DNA from: Streptomyces caelestis
Lineage (GTDB): Bacteria; Actinomycetota; Actinomycetes; Streptomycetales; Streptomycetaceae
NCBI RefSeq assembly: GCF_001279005.1
Contig: NZ_LGCN01000276.1
Location: 62,001-126,000 of the forward strand
DNA length: 64,000 bases
Direction of reading: 5' to 3'
Shown here: piece by piece, positions 1-8,104 of the stretch
How positions within the stretch are numbered: the stretch's first letter is position 1
Layout of the letters: every line of letters begins with the position of its first letter
Position numbers and translations under genes: made by a program
Notes under the pieces: model-generated
Database searches by the model: none
Told to the model about the DNA's origin: nothing
Seen by the model: only the letters and a program-made list of their open reading frames with translations

Positions 1-32
1 TCGGTGCGGTACAGAATGGGTGTCGCGCTCAT
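1..32 (-). CDS. ribAB: ribAB N-terminus (partial, runs off the window)
   Basis: Only the first ten codons are present, reading MSATPILYRT on the minus strand. The start ATG overlaps the ribM stop in an ATGA arrangement, which indicates translational coupling. The identity as the bifunctional 3,4-dihydroxy-2-butanone-4-phosphate synthase/GTP cyclohydrolase II rests mainly on the known Streptomyces order ribE-ribM-ribAB-ribH, because the visible peptide is too short to identify a family. Confidence 0.7.
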   Translation of the reverse strand, partial: MSATPILYRT

Positions 33-670
33 GCCGGCGCTCCTTCCAGGGCGGGCCGCGCGTCGCGGGAGCGCAGCCACCAGTCGCGCAGGCCCCAGAG
101 GACCAGTGCGCCGTAGATGACGTAGACGAAGCCGGAGAAGGCGAAGCCGTTGGCGAAGTTCAGGGGGACGCCGACGAGGTCGACGAGCAGCCAGGCGAAC
201 CAGAACTCGACCATGCCGCGGGCCTGCGCGTACATGGCGACGATCGTGCCGACGAAGATGTAGGCGTCCGGCCAGGGGTCCCAGGACAGGGACGGGTAGA
301 GGGTGAACAGCCCGCCGACGGCGAGGGTGCCGACGGCCGCGGCGCCCACGAGGAGAAGCCGTTCGGTATGGGTCGCGAACCGTACGGCGACGGACCCGTC
401 CTGCGCCTGCCGCCGGCCGCGGTTCCACTGCCAGAAGCCCCAGGAGGCGACCAGCATGACGACGATCTGCTTGCCGGCGCTGCCCGAGAGGTGGGCGGCG
501 GCGAAGGCCGTGAAGAGGATCAGGCCGGAGACGAACTGGGCGGGCCAGGTCCACAGGGAGCGGCGCCAGCCGAGGGCGAGGGCGATCAGACCGACCACGT
601 TGCCGATCATGTCCGACCATTTGATGTGCTGGTCGAAGAGAGTGAAGGCCTCGGAGTTGAGCCAGTTCAC
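29..670 (-). CDS. ribM: RibM/PnuX-type riboflavin transporter
   Basis: This 213-residue membrane protein of the PnuC family has about six hydrophobic segments and the tryptophan-rich first half (SLWTWPAQFVSG, WGFWQWNRG) typical of these vitamin facilitators. PnuC proteins carry nicotinamide riboside. The member located between ribE and ribAB behind an FMN riboswitch is the actinobacterial RibM/PnuX type, a riboflavin uptake facilitator. Its ATG overlaps the ribE stop by 4 bases and its own stop overlaps the ribAB start, so the three genes are one tightly coupled operon. FMN sensing therefore controls both synthesis and uptake of the vitamin. A nicotinamide riboside substrate is the alternative, but the operon context argues against it. 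Confidence 0.88.
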   Translation of the reverse strand: MNWLNSEAFTLFDQHIKWSDMIGNVVGLIALALGWRRSLWTWPAQFVSGLILFTAFAAAHLSGSAGKQIVVMLVASWGFWQWNRGRRQAQDGSVAVRFATHTERLLLVGAAAVGTLAVGGLFTLYPSLSWDPWPDAYIFVGTIVAMYAQARGMVEFWFAWLLVDLVGVPLNFANGFAFSGFVYVIYGALVLWGLRDWWLRSRDARPALEGAPA

Positions 671-1281
671 CGGGGCGCCCCCTCACCGGTGGCGCGGTCG
701 CCGAGCATCCGCTCGACGTACTTGGCGATGACGTCCACCTCGAGGTTGACCGGGTCGCCGGGCTGCTTGATGCCGAGTGTGGTCAGGGCGAGCGTCGTGG
801 GGATCAGGCTGACGGTGAAGAAGTCGGGCCCGGCGTCGACGACGGTGAGGCTGATGCCGTCGACGGTGACGGAGCCCTTCTCCACCACGTAGCGGGAGAG
901 GTCGGCGGGGAGGGAGATCCTCACGATCTCCCAGTTCTCCGACGGTTCGCGTCCGAGGATCTCGCCGGTGCCGTCGACGTGCCCCTGCACGATGTGGCCG
1001 CCGAGGCGGGAGCCGACGGCCGTGGGACGTTCGAGGTTGACGCGGGAGCCGACGGCGAGGACGCCGAGGCTGGAGCGCTTCAGGGTCTCCGCCATGACGT
1101 CGGCGGTGAACTCGTCGCCCTCGTGTTCGACGACCGTGAGGCAGACACCGTTGACGGCGATGGAGTCGCCGTGTTTCGCGCCTTCGGTGACGACGGGGCC
1201 GCGCAGCCGGAAGCGACAGGCGTCGTCGAGGGTCTCGACGGCGGTGATCTCGCCCAGCTCTTCGACGATTCCGGTGAACAC
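667..1281 (-). CDS. ribE: Riboflavin synthase alpha subunit
   Basis: The 204-residue product condenses two 6,7-dimethyl-8-ribityllumazine molecules to riboflavin. It begins FTGIVEELG, the conserved N-terminus of the family, and contains two homologous lumazine-binding barrels. The first has the KHGDSIAVNGVCLTVV motif near residues 39-54; the second has EKGSVTVDGISLTVV. I chose the GTG at 1281 because the conserved N-terminus starts exactly there and an AGGAGG Shine-Dalgarno lies 8 bases upstream (1290-1295). The frame is open further upstream but runs through the riboswitch. First gene of the operon; expression is set by the FMN riboswitch at 1429-1555. Confidence 0.97.
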   Translation of the reverse strand: MFTGIVEELGEITAVETLDDACRFRLRGPVVTEGAKHGDSIAVNGVCLTVVEHEGDEFTADVMAETLKRSSLGVLAVGSRVNLERPTAVGSRLGGHIVQGHVDGTGEILGREPSENWEIVRISLPADLSRYVVEKGSVTVDGISLTVVDAGPDFFTVSLIPTTLALTTLGIKQPGDPVNLEVDVIAKYVERMLGDRATGEGAPR

Positions 1282-1428
1282 TTCCCGGGTCCTCCTGCCT
1301 CTTCGGGCACGGACTCCGGGGCTGTCGATGACGACAGAAGGTACGAGCGGGAACACCGGGAACGACGCCGGACAGGGATCGCCTCGACGGCGAACCGGTA
1401 CGGCGGCGTGCATGGATGCCCGCCCGCC

Positions 1429-1555
1429 GCGCACTGCCTCCCATCCGGACTTTAACCGTCGGTCCAGGAATTTCACCTGGTCAACCGGCCGCTGGAGGCG
1501 ACCGGGTCGCGGACTGTAACCGCCGGTTCGGACTTTCACCGACCCCGGAGTGCGC
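1429..1555 (-). ncRNA. FMN riboswitch (RFN element)
   Basis: Read on the minus strand this stretch carries the RFN consensus: GTCGGTGAAAGTCCGAACC then GGCGGTTACAGTCCGCGA in the 5' half, and AGGTGAAATTCCTGGACCGA followed by CGGTTAAAGTCCGGATGG in the 3' half. The ends GCGCACT (1549-1555) and AGTGCGC (1429-1435) pair perfectly as P1. A leader of about 147 bases separates it from the ribE GTG. No T-rich intrinsic terminator is evident, so control is probably by hiding the Shine-Dalgarno or by Rho. Confidence 0.97.
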
Positions 1556-1707
1556 TGCTACTGGTACACGGCCAGTCTGCCACGCCCGGCCGTCCTCCAT
1601 GCGGGTGGAGAGTGTGGGCTGGATCACAGGGCGCGACACGGAGGCCGCCGGGGAACGCTCGAAGGACAACTCTCCCTCCACACGGCCCCCTTGACGGCCC
1701 GTCGCAT

Positions 1708-1749
1708 TGGTCCATACCTATTGACGCCATGGTCTGGTCCTCCTAGGGT
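1708..1749 (+). promoter_or_regulatory. Orphan chitinase-type promoter with two 12-bp direct repeats
   Basis: The plus strand has TTGACG (1721-1726), a 17-base spacer and TAGGGT (1744-1749), a good Streptomyces housekeeping promoter. TGGTCCATACCT (1708-1719) and TGGTCTGGTCCT (1730-1741) are direct repeats 22 bp apart that flank or overlap the -35. This resembles the 12-bp direct repeats of Streptomyces chitinase promoters, which overlap DasR-responsive sites (dre core TGGTCTAGACCA). No chitinase gene follows. The region 1750-2002 shows no convincing reading frame before the SDR gene. Confidence 0.55.
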
Positions 1750-2002
1750 CCGAGCCACCCTCCGTGACGGGGCGGGAGCCGGGCCGCCCCTCGCAGGACC
1801 GGCCCGGCGGCGGTGACGACGGCCCTTGCCCGCCGCCGGGCCTCACCACGCGCGGATGCGCCCGGCGCCGTGTCCGGTGAAGCTGGACGGCGTACGACGT
1901 CAGCCGGCACGACCGATGTCACGCCCGACGGTGGCTGATCCGTCCCGGTTGACGCGGGGCGCTCCGTCGGGGAGCGCCGGGTGCCCGAAGGGACGGAACA
2001 GC

Positions 2003-2761
2003 ATGAGCACGATCCTGGTGACCGGCGGTACCGGCACGCTCGGCCGGCACGTCACCGAACGGCTGCGGGCGGACGGGCACGAGGTACGGGTGCTGAGCCG
2101 GCACGCGCGGCCGTACGCCGTCGACCTGCGCGAGGGCGGGAGCGGACTGGACGAGGCCGTAGCGGGCGTGGACACGATCGTGCACTGCGCGTCGTCACCG
2201 CGCGGTGGCGACGAGAAGGCCGCGCGGAACCTGATCCCGGCGGCCCGGCGGGCCGGGGTGGGACATTTCGTGTACATCTCGATCGTCGGCGTCGACCGGG
2301 TGCCGTTCGGCTACTACAGGTCCAAGCTGGCGGTGGAGCGGCTGGTCGAGGAGTCGGGACTGGGGTGGACGGTGCTGCGCGCCACCCAGTTCCACGACCT
2401 GGTGCTCTCGGTCCTCCAGGGCATGGCCAGGCTCCCGGTCCTGCTGCTGCCGGCCCGGGTGAAGGACCAGCCGGTCGATGTCACCGAGGTCGCGGACCGC
2501 CTGGCCGAGCTGGCCCAGGGCGCGCCGGCGGGCCGCGTGGACGACATGGGCGGCCCGGAGGTCCGGACGTTCGACTCCCTGGCCCGCGCGTATCTGAGGG
2601 CCACGGGCCGCCGCCGTGCGGTGGTGAAGGTCCCGCTGCGCGGCGCGGCCTACGACGCCTTCCGCGAAGGCGGTCACCTCGCCCCGGAGCGGGCGGTCGG
2701 CAAGGGCACGTTCGACGAGTACCTGGCGGAACGGTTCAAAACCGGCGTCCCACGCCGCTGA
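2003..2761 (+). CDS. NAD(P)-binding SDR/NmrA-like oxidoreductase
   Basis: This 252-residue protein has a Rossmann fold with the nucleotide motif TGGTGTLG at residues 7-14, close to the start as in atypical SDRs. It retains a YYRSKLAVERLVEESGL segment in which Tyr and Lys occupy the usual YxxxK region (YRSK). This pattern fits NmrA-like or extended SDR proteins of about 250-300 residues; the substrate cannot be read. The ATG at 2003 follows a GAAGGGACGG Shine-Dalgarno; an upstream in-frame ATG gives an implausible basic extension. It is monocistronic and lies where I would expect a chitinase gene in related species, so the orphan promoter at 1708-1749 may now drive it. Confidence 0.85.
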   Translation: MSTILVTGGTGTLGRHVTERLRADGHEVRVLSRHARPYAVDLREGGSGLDEAVAGVDTIVHCASSPRGGDEKAARNLIPAARRAGVGHFVYISIVGVDRVPFGYYRSKLAVERLVEESGLGWTVLRATQFHDLVLSVLQGMARLPVLLLPARVKDQPVDVTEVADRLAELAQGAPAGRVDDMGGPEVRTFDSLARAYLRATGRRRAVVKVPLRGAAYDAFREGGHLAPERAVGKGTFDEYLAERFKTGVPRR

Positions 2762-3149
2762 CGGCCGTCGGCCCCGGCCAGAACCGGCGGCCCCGTACGG
2801 GAACGGCCGTCCGGGCACCGGTACCCGGCCCCGGGCACCGGGCCACCCGTGCCCGGGGCCCGGCACCGGGGCCCGGCACCGGGCGGGGCGGCGACCGAGG
2901 CGGCCCCGGGTGCGGTCCCCGCCCCGGAACCGGGCCCCGGGCACGGGGCGGACCGGTCGGAGCCGTCAGCGACCGGAACGCCCCTCTGCGAGGGCTCTCC
3001 CCCGCGCCCCACCGAGCCCGTCCGGACGGGGCCACTGCGCCGGCCGAGGCGGACAACGGCGCTCGACGAGCGGCCCGGCGCTTCCGGCCCCCTGGCCCGC
3101 GAGCAGCCGCGTGCGAGGGCCGGCTGGCGCCAGGGCCGGCGTGCGGCCC
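2762..3149. other. GC-extreme convergent intergenic region
   Basis: This 388-bp gap lies between the convergent SDR and LacI genes. It is almost pure G and C and includes a perfect 13-bp tandem duplication GCCCGGCACCGGG (2858-2870 and 2871-2883) among many GCCC/GGGC self-complementary stretches. It probably serves as a bidirectional transcription end. No gene is supported in either direction. Confidence 0.5.
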
Positions 3150-4250
3150 TCACGCCCGGCCGGGGGGCGCCGCCACCGACGAGCGGTCCACGAGGCGGGT
3201 GCGCAGGGTGTGCATCTCCCGGCGGGGTTCGGCTCCCCCGAGGACGTCGAGCAGTACCTCGGCGGCCGTGGACCCGAGCTGGTGCACCGGCTGTTCGATC
3301 ATGGTCAGCGGCGGCACCATGACCGCGGCCCAGGCGCTGTCGTCGAACCCAATCAGGGACATGTCACCGGGGCACGACAAATCCCGTGCGCGGATGGCGC
3401 GCAGCGCACCGGTGACGCCGTCGGTCTCGGTGCAGAACAGCGCGGTGACGCGGTCGGGGAGGTCGAGCATCCGGGCGACCTCCCGGGCCGCCCGCTTCTC
3501 GACCTTCGGCCCGACCATGACCAGTTCGGGGTCGAAGGGGATGCCCGCGTCGTCGAGCGCGTCGAGGTATCCGCGCAGGCGCTCCCCGTCGGTCCACAGA
3601 TTGCGGGACGCGGCGGCGATCAGTTCCCGGCGGGTCGCGGGAACCTTGTCCACCGGTGGGCCCCAGACGAATCCGATACGTCGGTGACCGGCCGCGATGA
3701 GCTTCTCCACCGCCTCGCGCGCCGCGTCCCGGTTGTCGATGACGACGGCGTCCAGATCGAGCGAGGGCACCGCGCGGTCGACGAGGACCACCGGGATTCC
3801 GCGGTCGAGGGCCGTGCGGATGTGGCCGACCGAGGAGTGGTCGACCGCCGCCGACGCGACGATCATGCCGTCGACGCGCTTGTCGATGAGGACGTTGGCC
3901 GCCGCCACCTCCTCGTCCAGCCTCTCGTACGTGCTGACGACCAGCGTGTCGAATCCGCGGGCGCGGGAGGTGTCGCAGATGCCGCGTACGACACCCGCGA
4001 AGAACGGGTTGCCGATGTCCGCGACGATGACCCCGAGGGTGTGGGTCACCCCCGTCGACATGCTGCGGGCCAGCGCGTTCGCCCGATAGCCGAGCTTCTC
4101 GGCCGCGGCGAGCACCCGCTCCTTCAGCTCCGGGCTGACGTATCCGTATCCGCCGAGCGTGCGGGCGGCGGTCGCCCGGCCGACCCCGGCCTCCGCGGCC
4201 ACCTCGGAGATCGTCGGGGGCGCCGACGGGCGGGGCCGCTCTCCTGACAT
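3150..4250 (-). CDS. LacI-family transcriptional repressor of the sugar island
   Basis: The 366-residue protein has an N-terminal LacI helix-turn-helix (PTISEVAAEAGVGRATAARTLGGYGYVS, about residues 12-39) with the hinge LGYRANALARSMSTG. It is followed by a periplasmic-binding-like effector domain from about residue 70 (GVIVADIGNPFFAGVV). I chose the ATG at 4250, with GAGGT upstream, over an in-frame start 13 codons earlier. It is the last gene of the minus-strand set SIS-kinase-LacI and faces a divergent ABC importer, so it is most likely the local repressor. The palindromes at 6445-6458 and 6636-6649 have the even-spaced, central-CG symmetry typical of LacI operators and are its probable targets. 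Confidence 0.93.
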   Translation of the reverse strand: MSGERPRPSAPPTISEVAAEAGVGRATAARTLGGYGYVSPELKERVLAAAEKLGYRANALARSMSTGVTHTLGVIVADIGNPFFAGVVRGICDTSRARGFDTLVVSTYERLDEEVAAANVLIDKRVDGMIVASAAVDHSSVGHIRTALDRGIPVVLVDRAVPSLDLDAVVIDNRDAAREAVEKLIAAGHRRIGFVWGPPVDKVPATRRELIAAASRNLWTDGERLRGYLDALDDAGIPFDPELVMVGPKVEKRAAREVARMLDLPDRVTALFCTETDGVTGALRAIRARDLSCPGDMSLIGFDDSAWAAVMVPPLTMIEQPVHQLGSTAAEVLLDVLGGAEPRREMHTLRTRLVDRSSVAAPPGRA

Positions 4251-4292
4251 CGCTCGGTACCTCGCTTCTCGTGATCGACGGCTGTCCACATG

Positions 4293-5165
4293 CTAGACAC
4301 AGCCGGTGGGCCGGCCACGGCCGAACGCCGCCTCGGTGAAGCACTGTTCGTGGGCGGCGTCCGCGCCGTCGTGCAGCGCGCGTTCCAGCCGGCGGCGGTC
4401 GGGCGGGGTGGACCTGCGCCATCCCGCGCGCAGCAGTGACGCCACGAACCCGGCGAGGAAGGCGTCACCGCAGCCCATCGTGTCGACCAGGGGTGCCCCG
4501 TCGTCCAGGGGGCGGGCCGGCGCCGCCACGGTCGTACGGCCGTCGTGGGCGACGGCGCCCTCGGCGCCTCGGGTGGCGAGGGCGAGTCCGGCGCCGCGTC
4601 GCACCGCCTCGGCCAGCAGGTCGTGGGTGGCCGTCTCGTCCAGGTGGGAGCAGGACAGCAGCACGAGGTCGGCGTACGGGCAGACCCGGTCCAGGTAGCC
4701 GGGCGTGCGGTACTCCTCCTCGCTGGACAAATCGAAGGTCGTGAGCGTGTCGAGCCCGGCGAGCTTGGGCAGTTCGCCCTCGCTGCCCGAGTACACGCTG
4801 GAGTGCACCAGGTCGAAGGAGGACACGTAGGCGAGCAGGCCGCTGTCGAGGACCAGCGGCTCGCGCACGGTGACGCCGCCTCCGTTCCAGCCGAGGAAGA
4901 CGCGGTCGCCGGAGTCGACCCGGAGGGTGGACACGCCGCTCTCGCCGTCGCGCACGGCGCAGCGGTCGACGGCCACCCCGGCGTCCGCGATGGCCTCGCG
5001 CAGGAAGCGGCCGAGGGCGTCGTCGCCGAACACTCCGAGGTACGCCGCCTCCAGGCCGAGGCGTCTGGCGTAGACGGCCACGTTCACGCTGTTGCCGCCC
5101 GGGTAGTCGACGCCGCGGTCGACGAACCGGTCGACGATGTTGTCGCCGAAGCCGAGGACTCTCAT
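4293..5165 (-). CDS. PfkB-family kinase, fructoselysine 6-kinase-like
   Basis: This 290-residue ribokinase-fold enzyme has the substrate-side motif YPGGNSVNVAV (residues 21-31) and the PfkB signature DTMGCGDAFLAGF (228-240), with the catalytic base at Asp234. The N-terminus GFGDNIVDRF followed by PGGN resembles FrlD-type fructosamine kinases more than fructokinases or ribokinases. Start at ATG 5165 with AGGAG 5 bases upstream. With the neighbouring SIS deglycase it would phosphorylate an imported Amadori compound (fructosyl-amine) at C6. The exact amine partner (lysine, other amino acid or related) cannot be told. A GC hairpin at 5219-5244 separates it from the SIS gene. Confidence 0.85.
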   Translation of the reverse strand: MRVLGFGDNIVDRFVDRGVDYPGGNSVNVAVYARRLGLEAAYLGVFGDDALGRFLREAIADAGVAVDRCAVRDGESGVSTLRVDSGDRVFLGWNGGGVTVREPLVLDSGLLAYVSSFDLVHSSVYSGSEGELPKLAGLDTLTTFDLSSEEEYRTPGYLDRVCPYADLVLLSCSHLDETATHDLLAEAVRRGAGLALATRGAEGAVAHDGRTTVAAPARPLDDGAPLVDTMGCGDAFLAGFVASLLRAGWRRSTPPDRRRLERALHDGADAAHEQCFTEAAFGRGRPTGCV

Positions 5166-5218
5166 GGGTTCTCCTGTGCGCTGGCCCGGCACGCCACGGG
5201 GCGGGGGCACGGACGGGC

Positions 5219-5244
5219 GCCCGGCACCGGACTCGGTGCCGGGC
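5219..5244 (-). terminator. Intercistronic hairpin between SIS and kinase genes
   Basis: GCCCGGCACCG (5219-5229) pairs perfectly with CGGTGCCGGGC (5234-5244) around a 4-base loop. It lies in the 230-bp gap between the SIS gene stop and the kinase start. No T-tract follows, so partial attenuation or mRNA processing is as likely as termination. Confidence 0.5.
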
Positions 5245-5395
5245 GGCGGGTGCGAGCTGTGGACCGCGGATCACGCGGAAGCGAGCCGGCGGTGGTGCGC
5301 CGCGGTCCCCGGGCGGGACGAGGGCGCCGCGCCGGGTCGCGCCGGCTGCCGCCGCCGGGGTCCTTCCCCCGTGCGGCAGCGGCCGGCCGCGTGTC

Positions 5396-6397
5396 TCAGT
5401 AGTCCATGACGCGGTAGTAGCGGCGCAGGTCGAGCGAGTGTCCGCGCACCCGCTCCAGGTGCTTGCTGACCCGGCCCATGACCGTGTCGAGCACCAGCGG
5501 TGCGAGCAGACCGCGGAACTCCGGGCTGATGCCGGGCATCGGGTAGTCGCGGGTGTCGAAGACGGTCACGTCGCGGGAGACACGCTTGGCGAAGGCCTCG
5601 ACCCGGTCGGTGAGGGCGCGGGTCTCGTCCTCTCCCTGGAAGACGAGCACGCTCGTGTCCTCTTCGAGGAGTTCCAGGGAGCCGTGGAAGAACTCGGCGC
5701 TGTGCACGCGGGTGGTGCGCAGCCACTGCATCTCCTCGAGGATGCACATGGAGTACAGGTAGGTGAATCCCCACAGGTTTCCGCCGCCGACCAGGAAGTG
5801 GTAGTCGGTGTCCTTGTGGGCCTCGGCGAAGGCGGCGGCCCCCGGCTCGGCCTGCCGTGCCACGTCGAGGAGGACGCCGGGCAGTCCGGCGAGTTCGCCG
5901 GCGAGCCTGTCGTACCCCTCGAACTCGCCCCGGCGTGCGAGCAGCCGCCCCATGAGCAGCAGCATCTGCGGGTCGAAGGGCCAGGCCTTCGGCTCGGAGA
6001 CGAGGGCCACGTCCACGCTTTCGGCCACGGGGGACTCGGCGTAGCCCGTGAACCCGACGGTGCGCACACCCCTCGCCTTGCAGTACTCGATGGCCCGGAG
6101 GCTGTCCTCGGTGGTGCCCGACACCGAGGTGAAGACGGCGACCGAGCGCTCACCGAGCGTCGCCTCGGCACCGGTGACCAGATCCGCCGCGATGACGGCG
6201 TGGACGGGCAGCGTCGAGACGCGGCGGGCGAGTTGTTCGTACGGCCACATCTGGGCGTAGGTGCCGCCGGCGCCGACGAGGAAGAGGTTGTCGAAGCCGT
6301 CGTCCGTGAGGCGGTCGGCGAGTTCCTCGATCCGGGGGCGCAGGGCCACCGTGCTCGCCAACTGGGAGAGGAATTCCGGCTCGTCGAATCCGAGCAT
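5396..6397 (-). CDS. SIS-domain sugar-phosphate deglycase, FrlB-like
   Basis: The 333-residue protein contains two SIS folds. The first has VGAGGTY (41-47) and the phosphate loop SVSGTTED (91-98); the second has GGGNLWG (204-210). HSAEFFHGS (232-240) supplies the Glu235 and His238 expected for deglycase/isomerase chemistry in the GlmS/FrlB family. FrlB cleaves fructoselysine-6-phosphate to glucose-6-phosphate and lysine; length and motif order match it better than GlmS or AgaS. Start at ATG 6397 after AAAGGA; an upstream GTG in frame would extend through an operator-like palindrome and is disfavoured. Divergent from the ABC importer. Confidence 0.85.
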   Translation of the reverse strand: MLGFDEPEFLSQLASTVALRPRIEELADRLTDDGFDNLFLVGAGGTYAQMWPYEQLARRVSTLPVHAVIAADLVTGAEATLGERSVAVFTSVSGTTEDSLRAIEYCKARGVRTVGFTGYAESPVAESVDVALVSEPKAWPFDPQMLLLMGRLLARRGEFEGYDRLAGELAGLPGVLLDVARQAEPGAAAFAEAHKDTDYHFLVGGGNLWGFTYLYSMCILEEMQWLRTTRVHSAEFFHGSLELLEEDTSVLVFQGEDETRALTDRVEAFAKRVSRDVTVFDTRDYPMPGISPEFRGLLAPLVLDTVMGRVSKHLERVRGHSLDLRRYYRVMDY

Positions 6398-6444
6398 CTT
6401 CGCGTCCTTTCGAGAACGGGTGCGGCCGGCGGCGCTGAGCGACC

Positions 6445-6458
6445 TGATACCGGTATCA
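6445..6458. promoter_or_regulatory. LacI-type operator, SIS side
   Basis: TGATACCGGTATCA is a perfect 14-bp palindrome with a central CG, 48 bp upstream of the SIS-gene start. It differs at one base from the site at 6636-6649 next to the importer. Two near-identical palindromes in one divergent region are the classic layout for a local LacI repressor. Confidence 0.8.
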
Positions 6459-6635
6459 CGCGGGCCACACGCTGACACAGCGCATCGACGACGTCAACAG
6501 CAGCGGGGCGTCCGCAGCTATGCACCCCCTTCGAAAGTCGGCTCTGAAGTGCTACTTCATCAATCCGTACGGAGAGAAACAGTCGCGCTGCGGCGCACCC
6601 CCGCACTTTCCCGAAAAAGATCTTCGCTCTGACTC

Positions 6636-6649
6636 TGGTACCGGTATCA
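6636..6649. promoter_or_regulatory. LacI-type operator, importer side
   Basis: TGGTACCGGTATCA is the second copy of the palindrome (one mismatch to TGATACCGGTATCA). It lies 107 bp upstream of the binding-protein gene. A CTGACT hexamer just upstream (6629-6634) could be a -35, which would place the operator inside the core promoter. Confidence 0.75.
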
Positions 6650-6755
6650 GATTCTCTGTACAGTCGCCGCACGCCAGCGGCCGTCCCCGGACACCCCGCA
6701 GCGGATCCGACGCGCCCGCGCCTTCGGCGGGCCCTCCCATGACGAAAGGACGCCC

Positions 6756-8075
6756 ATGCGCACACGTGCACTGACGCGGTCCGCAGCACTCCTCGGGGCC
6801 TCGGCACTCGTCCTCACCGGCTGCTTCGCCGGACCGGCGAAGGGGCCCGCGGCCGACGTGACCGCGAAGCCGGAGTACTCCGGCACCCTGAGCATCCTCA
6901 CCAAATTCGCGGGCGAGCCCCTGGAGCCCTACTTCGAGGACCTCGCCGCCGCGTACGAGCGCAAGCACCCGAAGGTGAACGTCGAACTGATCCAGGAGAC
7001 CGACCAGAGCGTCAAGGACAAGACCAAGACACTCACCGCGTCGGACGCCCTGCCCGACGTCTACTTCACCTGGACGGGCACCTGGGCGGAGAACTTCATC
7101 CGCGGAGGCCGCGCGGCGGACCTCACCAAGGTGATCGGCCCCGACACCGCGTGGGGCAGGACCTTCGGTGAGTCGGCGCTGTCGGCGTTCGCCCACGACG
7201 GCCGCTACTACGGCGTCCCGCTGTACAACAACGGCAAGTTCATGGGCTACAACAAGTCGGCCTTCGACAAGGCCGGCGTCGACCTGCCGAAGACCTTCGA
7301 AGAACTGATCGCCGCCTGCCCGGACCTGCGCGAGGCCGGCTACGAGCCCGTCGCCTTCGGCAACAAGGACGGCTGGCCCGCCCTGCACTACCTCCAGCAG
7401 CTCTTCGCCCACAACGTGCCGGCCGAGGTCCGCGAGGCCGACTACGATCCGAAGACCGCCGCGTGGGACGACCCGGGCTACCTGGGCGCCCTCAAGCAGT
7501 TCAAGACCCTGGTGTCCGACTGCACCGACACCAAACGCGGCACCAACGGCGTCCTCTACACCTCGGCGCAGGAGGCCTTCGGGCAGGGCAAGGCCGCCAT
7601 GTACTACCAGGAGATCCTGGAGTTCGACAACACCACCTCCGGCGGCGCGCTCAAGCCCGGGGACCTGGGCATCTTCCCGCTGCCCGCCGCCGCCGGGGCC
7701 AAGGGAGACCCGAAGGCCGTCGAGGGCGCACCCGAGGGTTACTTCGTCAACGCCCGGTCGCCGCGCGCGGCTCTCGCCGTCGACTTCATGAAGTTCGTGA
7801 CGAGCACCGCCCACGCGAAGACCCTGTCCGCACCGCCCTACGGCCAGCCGAGCACCGTGGTCGGCGCGGTGACGCGACAGACGTCCAGCAAGGCCGTCCA
7901 GGAGGGGATCGACCTGGTCAACAAGGCCCCACGGCTCGCCGGCTGGCTGGACATGGTCACCGCGCCGGAGGTCGCCGACGCGTGGCTGGCCGGCGGCGAG
8001 GCCCTCATCAGCGGCAGCAAGTCGCCCGAGCAGGTCATGGACAGCGTGCGCCGGGCCTCCGACTCCGCCAAGTGA
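6756..8075 (+). CDS. ABC sugar importer, solute-binding lipoprotein
   Basis: The 439-residue family-1 extracellular binding protein has an N-terminal lipoprotein signal: basic MRTRALTR, a hydrophobic stretch and the lipobox LTGC with lipidated Cys23. The mature part starts GTLSILTKFAGEPLEPYFEDLAAAYERKHPKV, the usual opening of carbohydrate-binding proteins. It delivers the ligand to the two permeases that follow at 8105 and 8986. The island context suggests a glycated amino acid or similar amino-sugar adduct, but the ligand is not readable from sequence. Confidence 0.93.
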   Translation: MRTRALTRSAALLGASALVLTGCFAGPAKGPAADVTAKPEYSGTLSILTKFAGEPLEPYFEDLAAAYERKHPKVNVELIQETDQSVKDKTKTLTASDALPDVYFTWTGTWAENFIRGGRAADLTKVIGPDTAWGRTFGESALSAFAHDGRYYGVPLYNNGKFMGYNKSAFDKAGVDLPKTFEELIAACPDLREAGYEPVAFGNKDGWPALHYLQQLFAHNVPAEVREADYDPKTAAWDDPGYLGALKQFKTLVSDCTDTKRGTNGVLYTSAQEAFGQGKAAMYYQEILEFDNTTSGGALKPGDLGIFPLPAAAGAKGDPKAVEGAPEGYFVNARSPRAALAVDFMKFVTSTAHAKTLSAPPYGQPSTVVGAVTRQTSSKAVQEGIDLVNKAPRLAGWLDMVTAPEVADAWLAGGEALISGSKSPEQVMDSVRRASDSAK

Positions 8076-8104
8076 CCGGCGCGGGCTGAAGGGAAATCAA
8101 TCCG

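Noticed and set aside
2858..2883. 13-bp tandem duplication as a functional repeat
   Set aside because: It lies in extreme GC sequence where such duplications arise by slippage; only two units.
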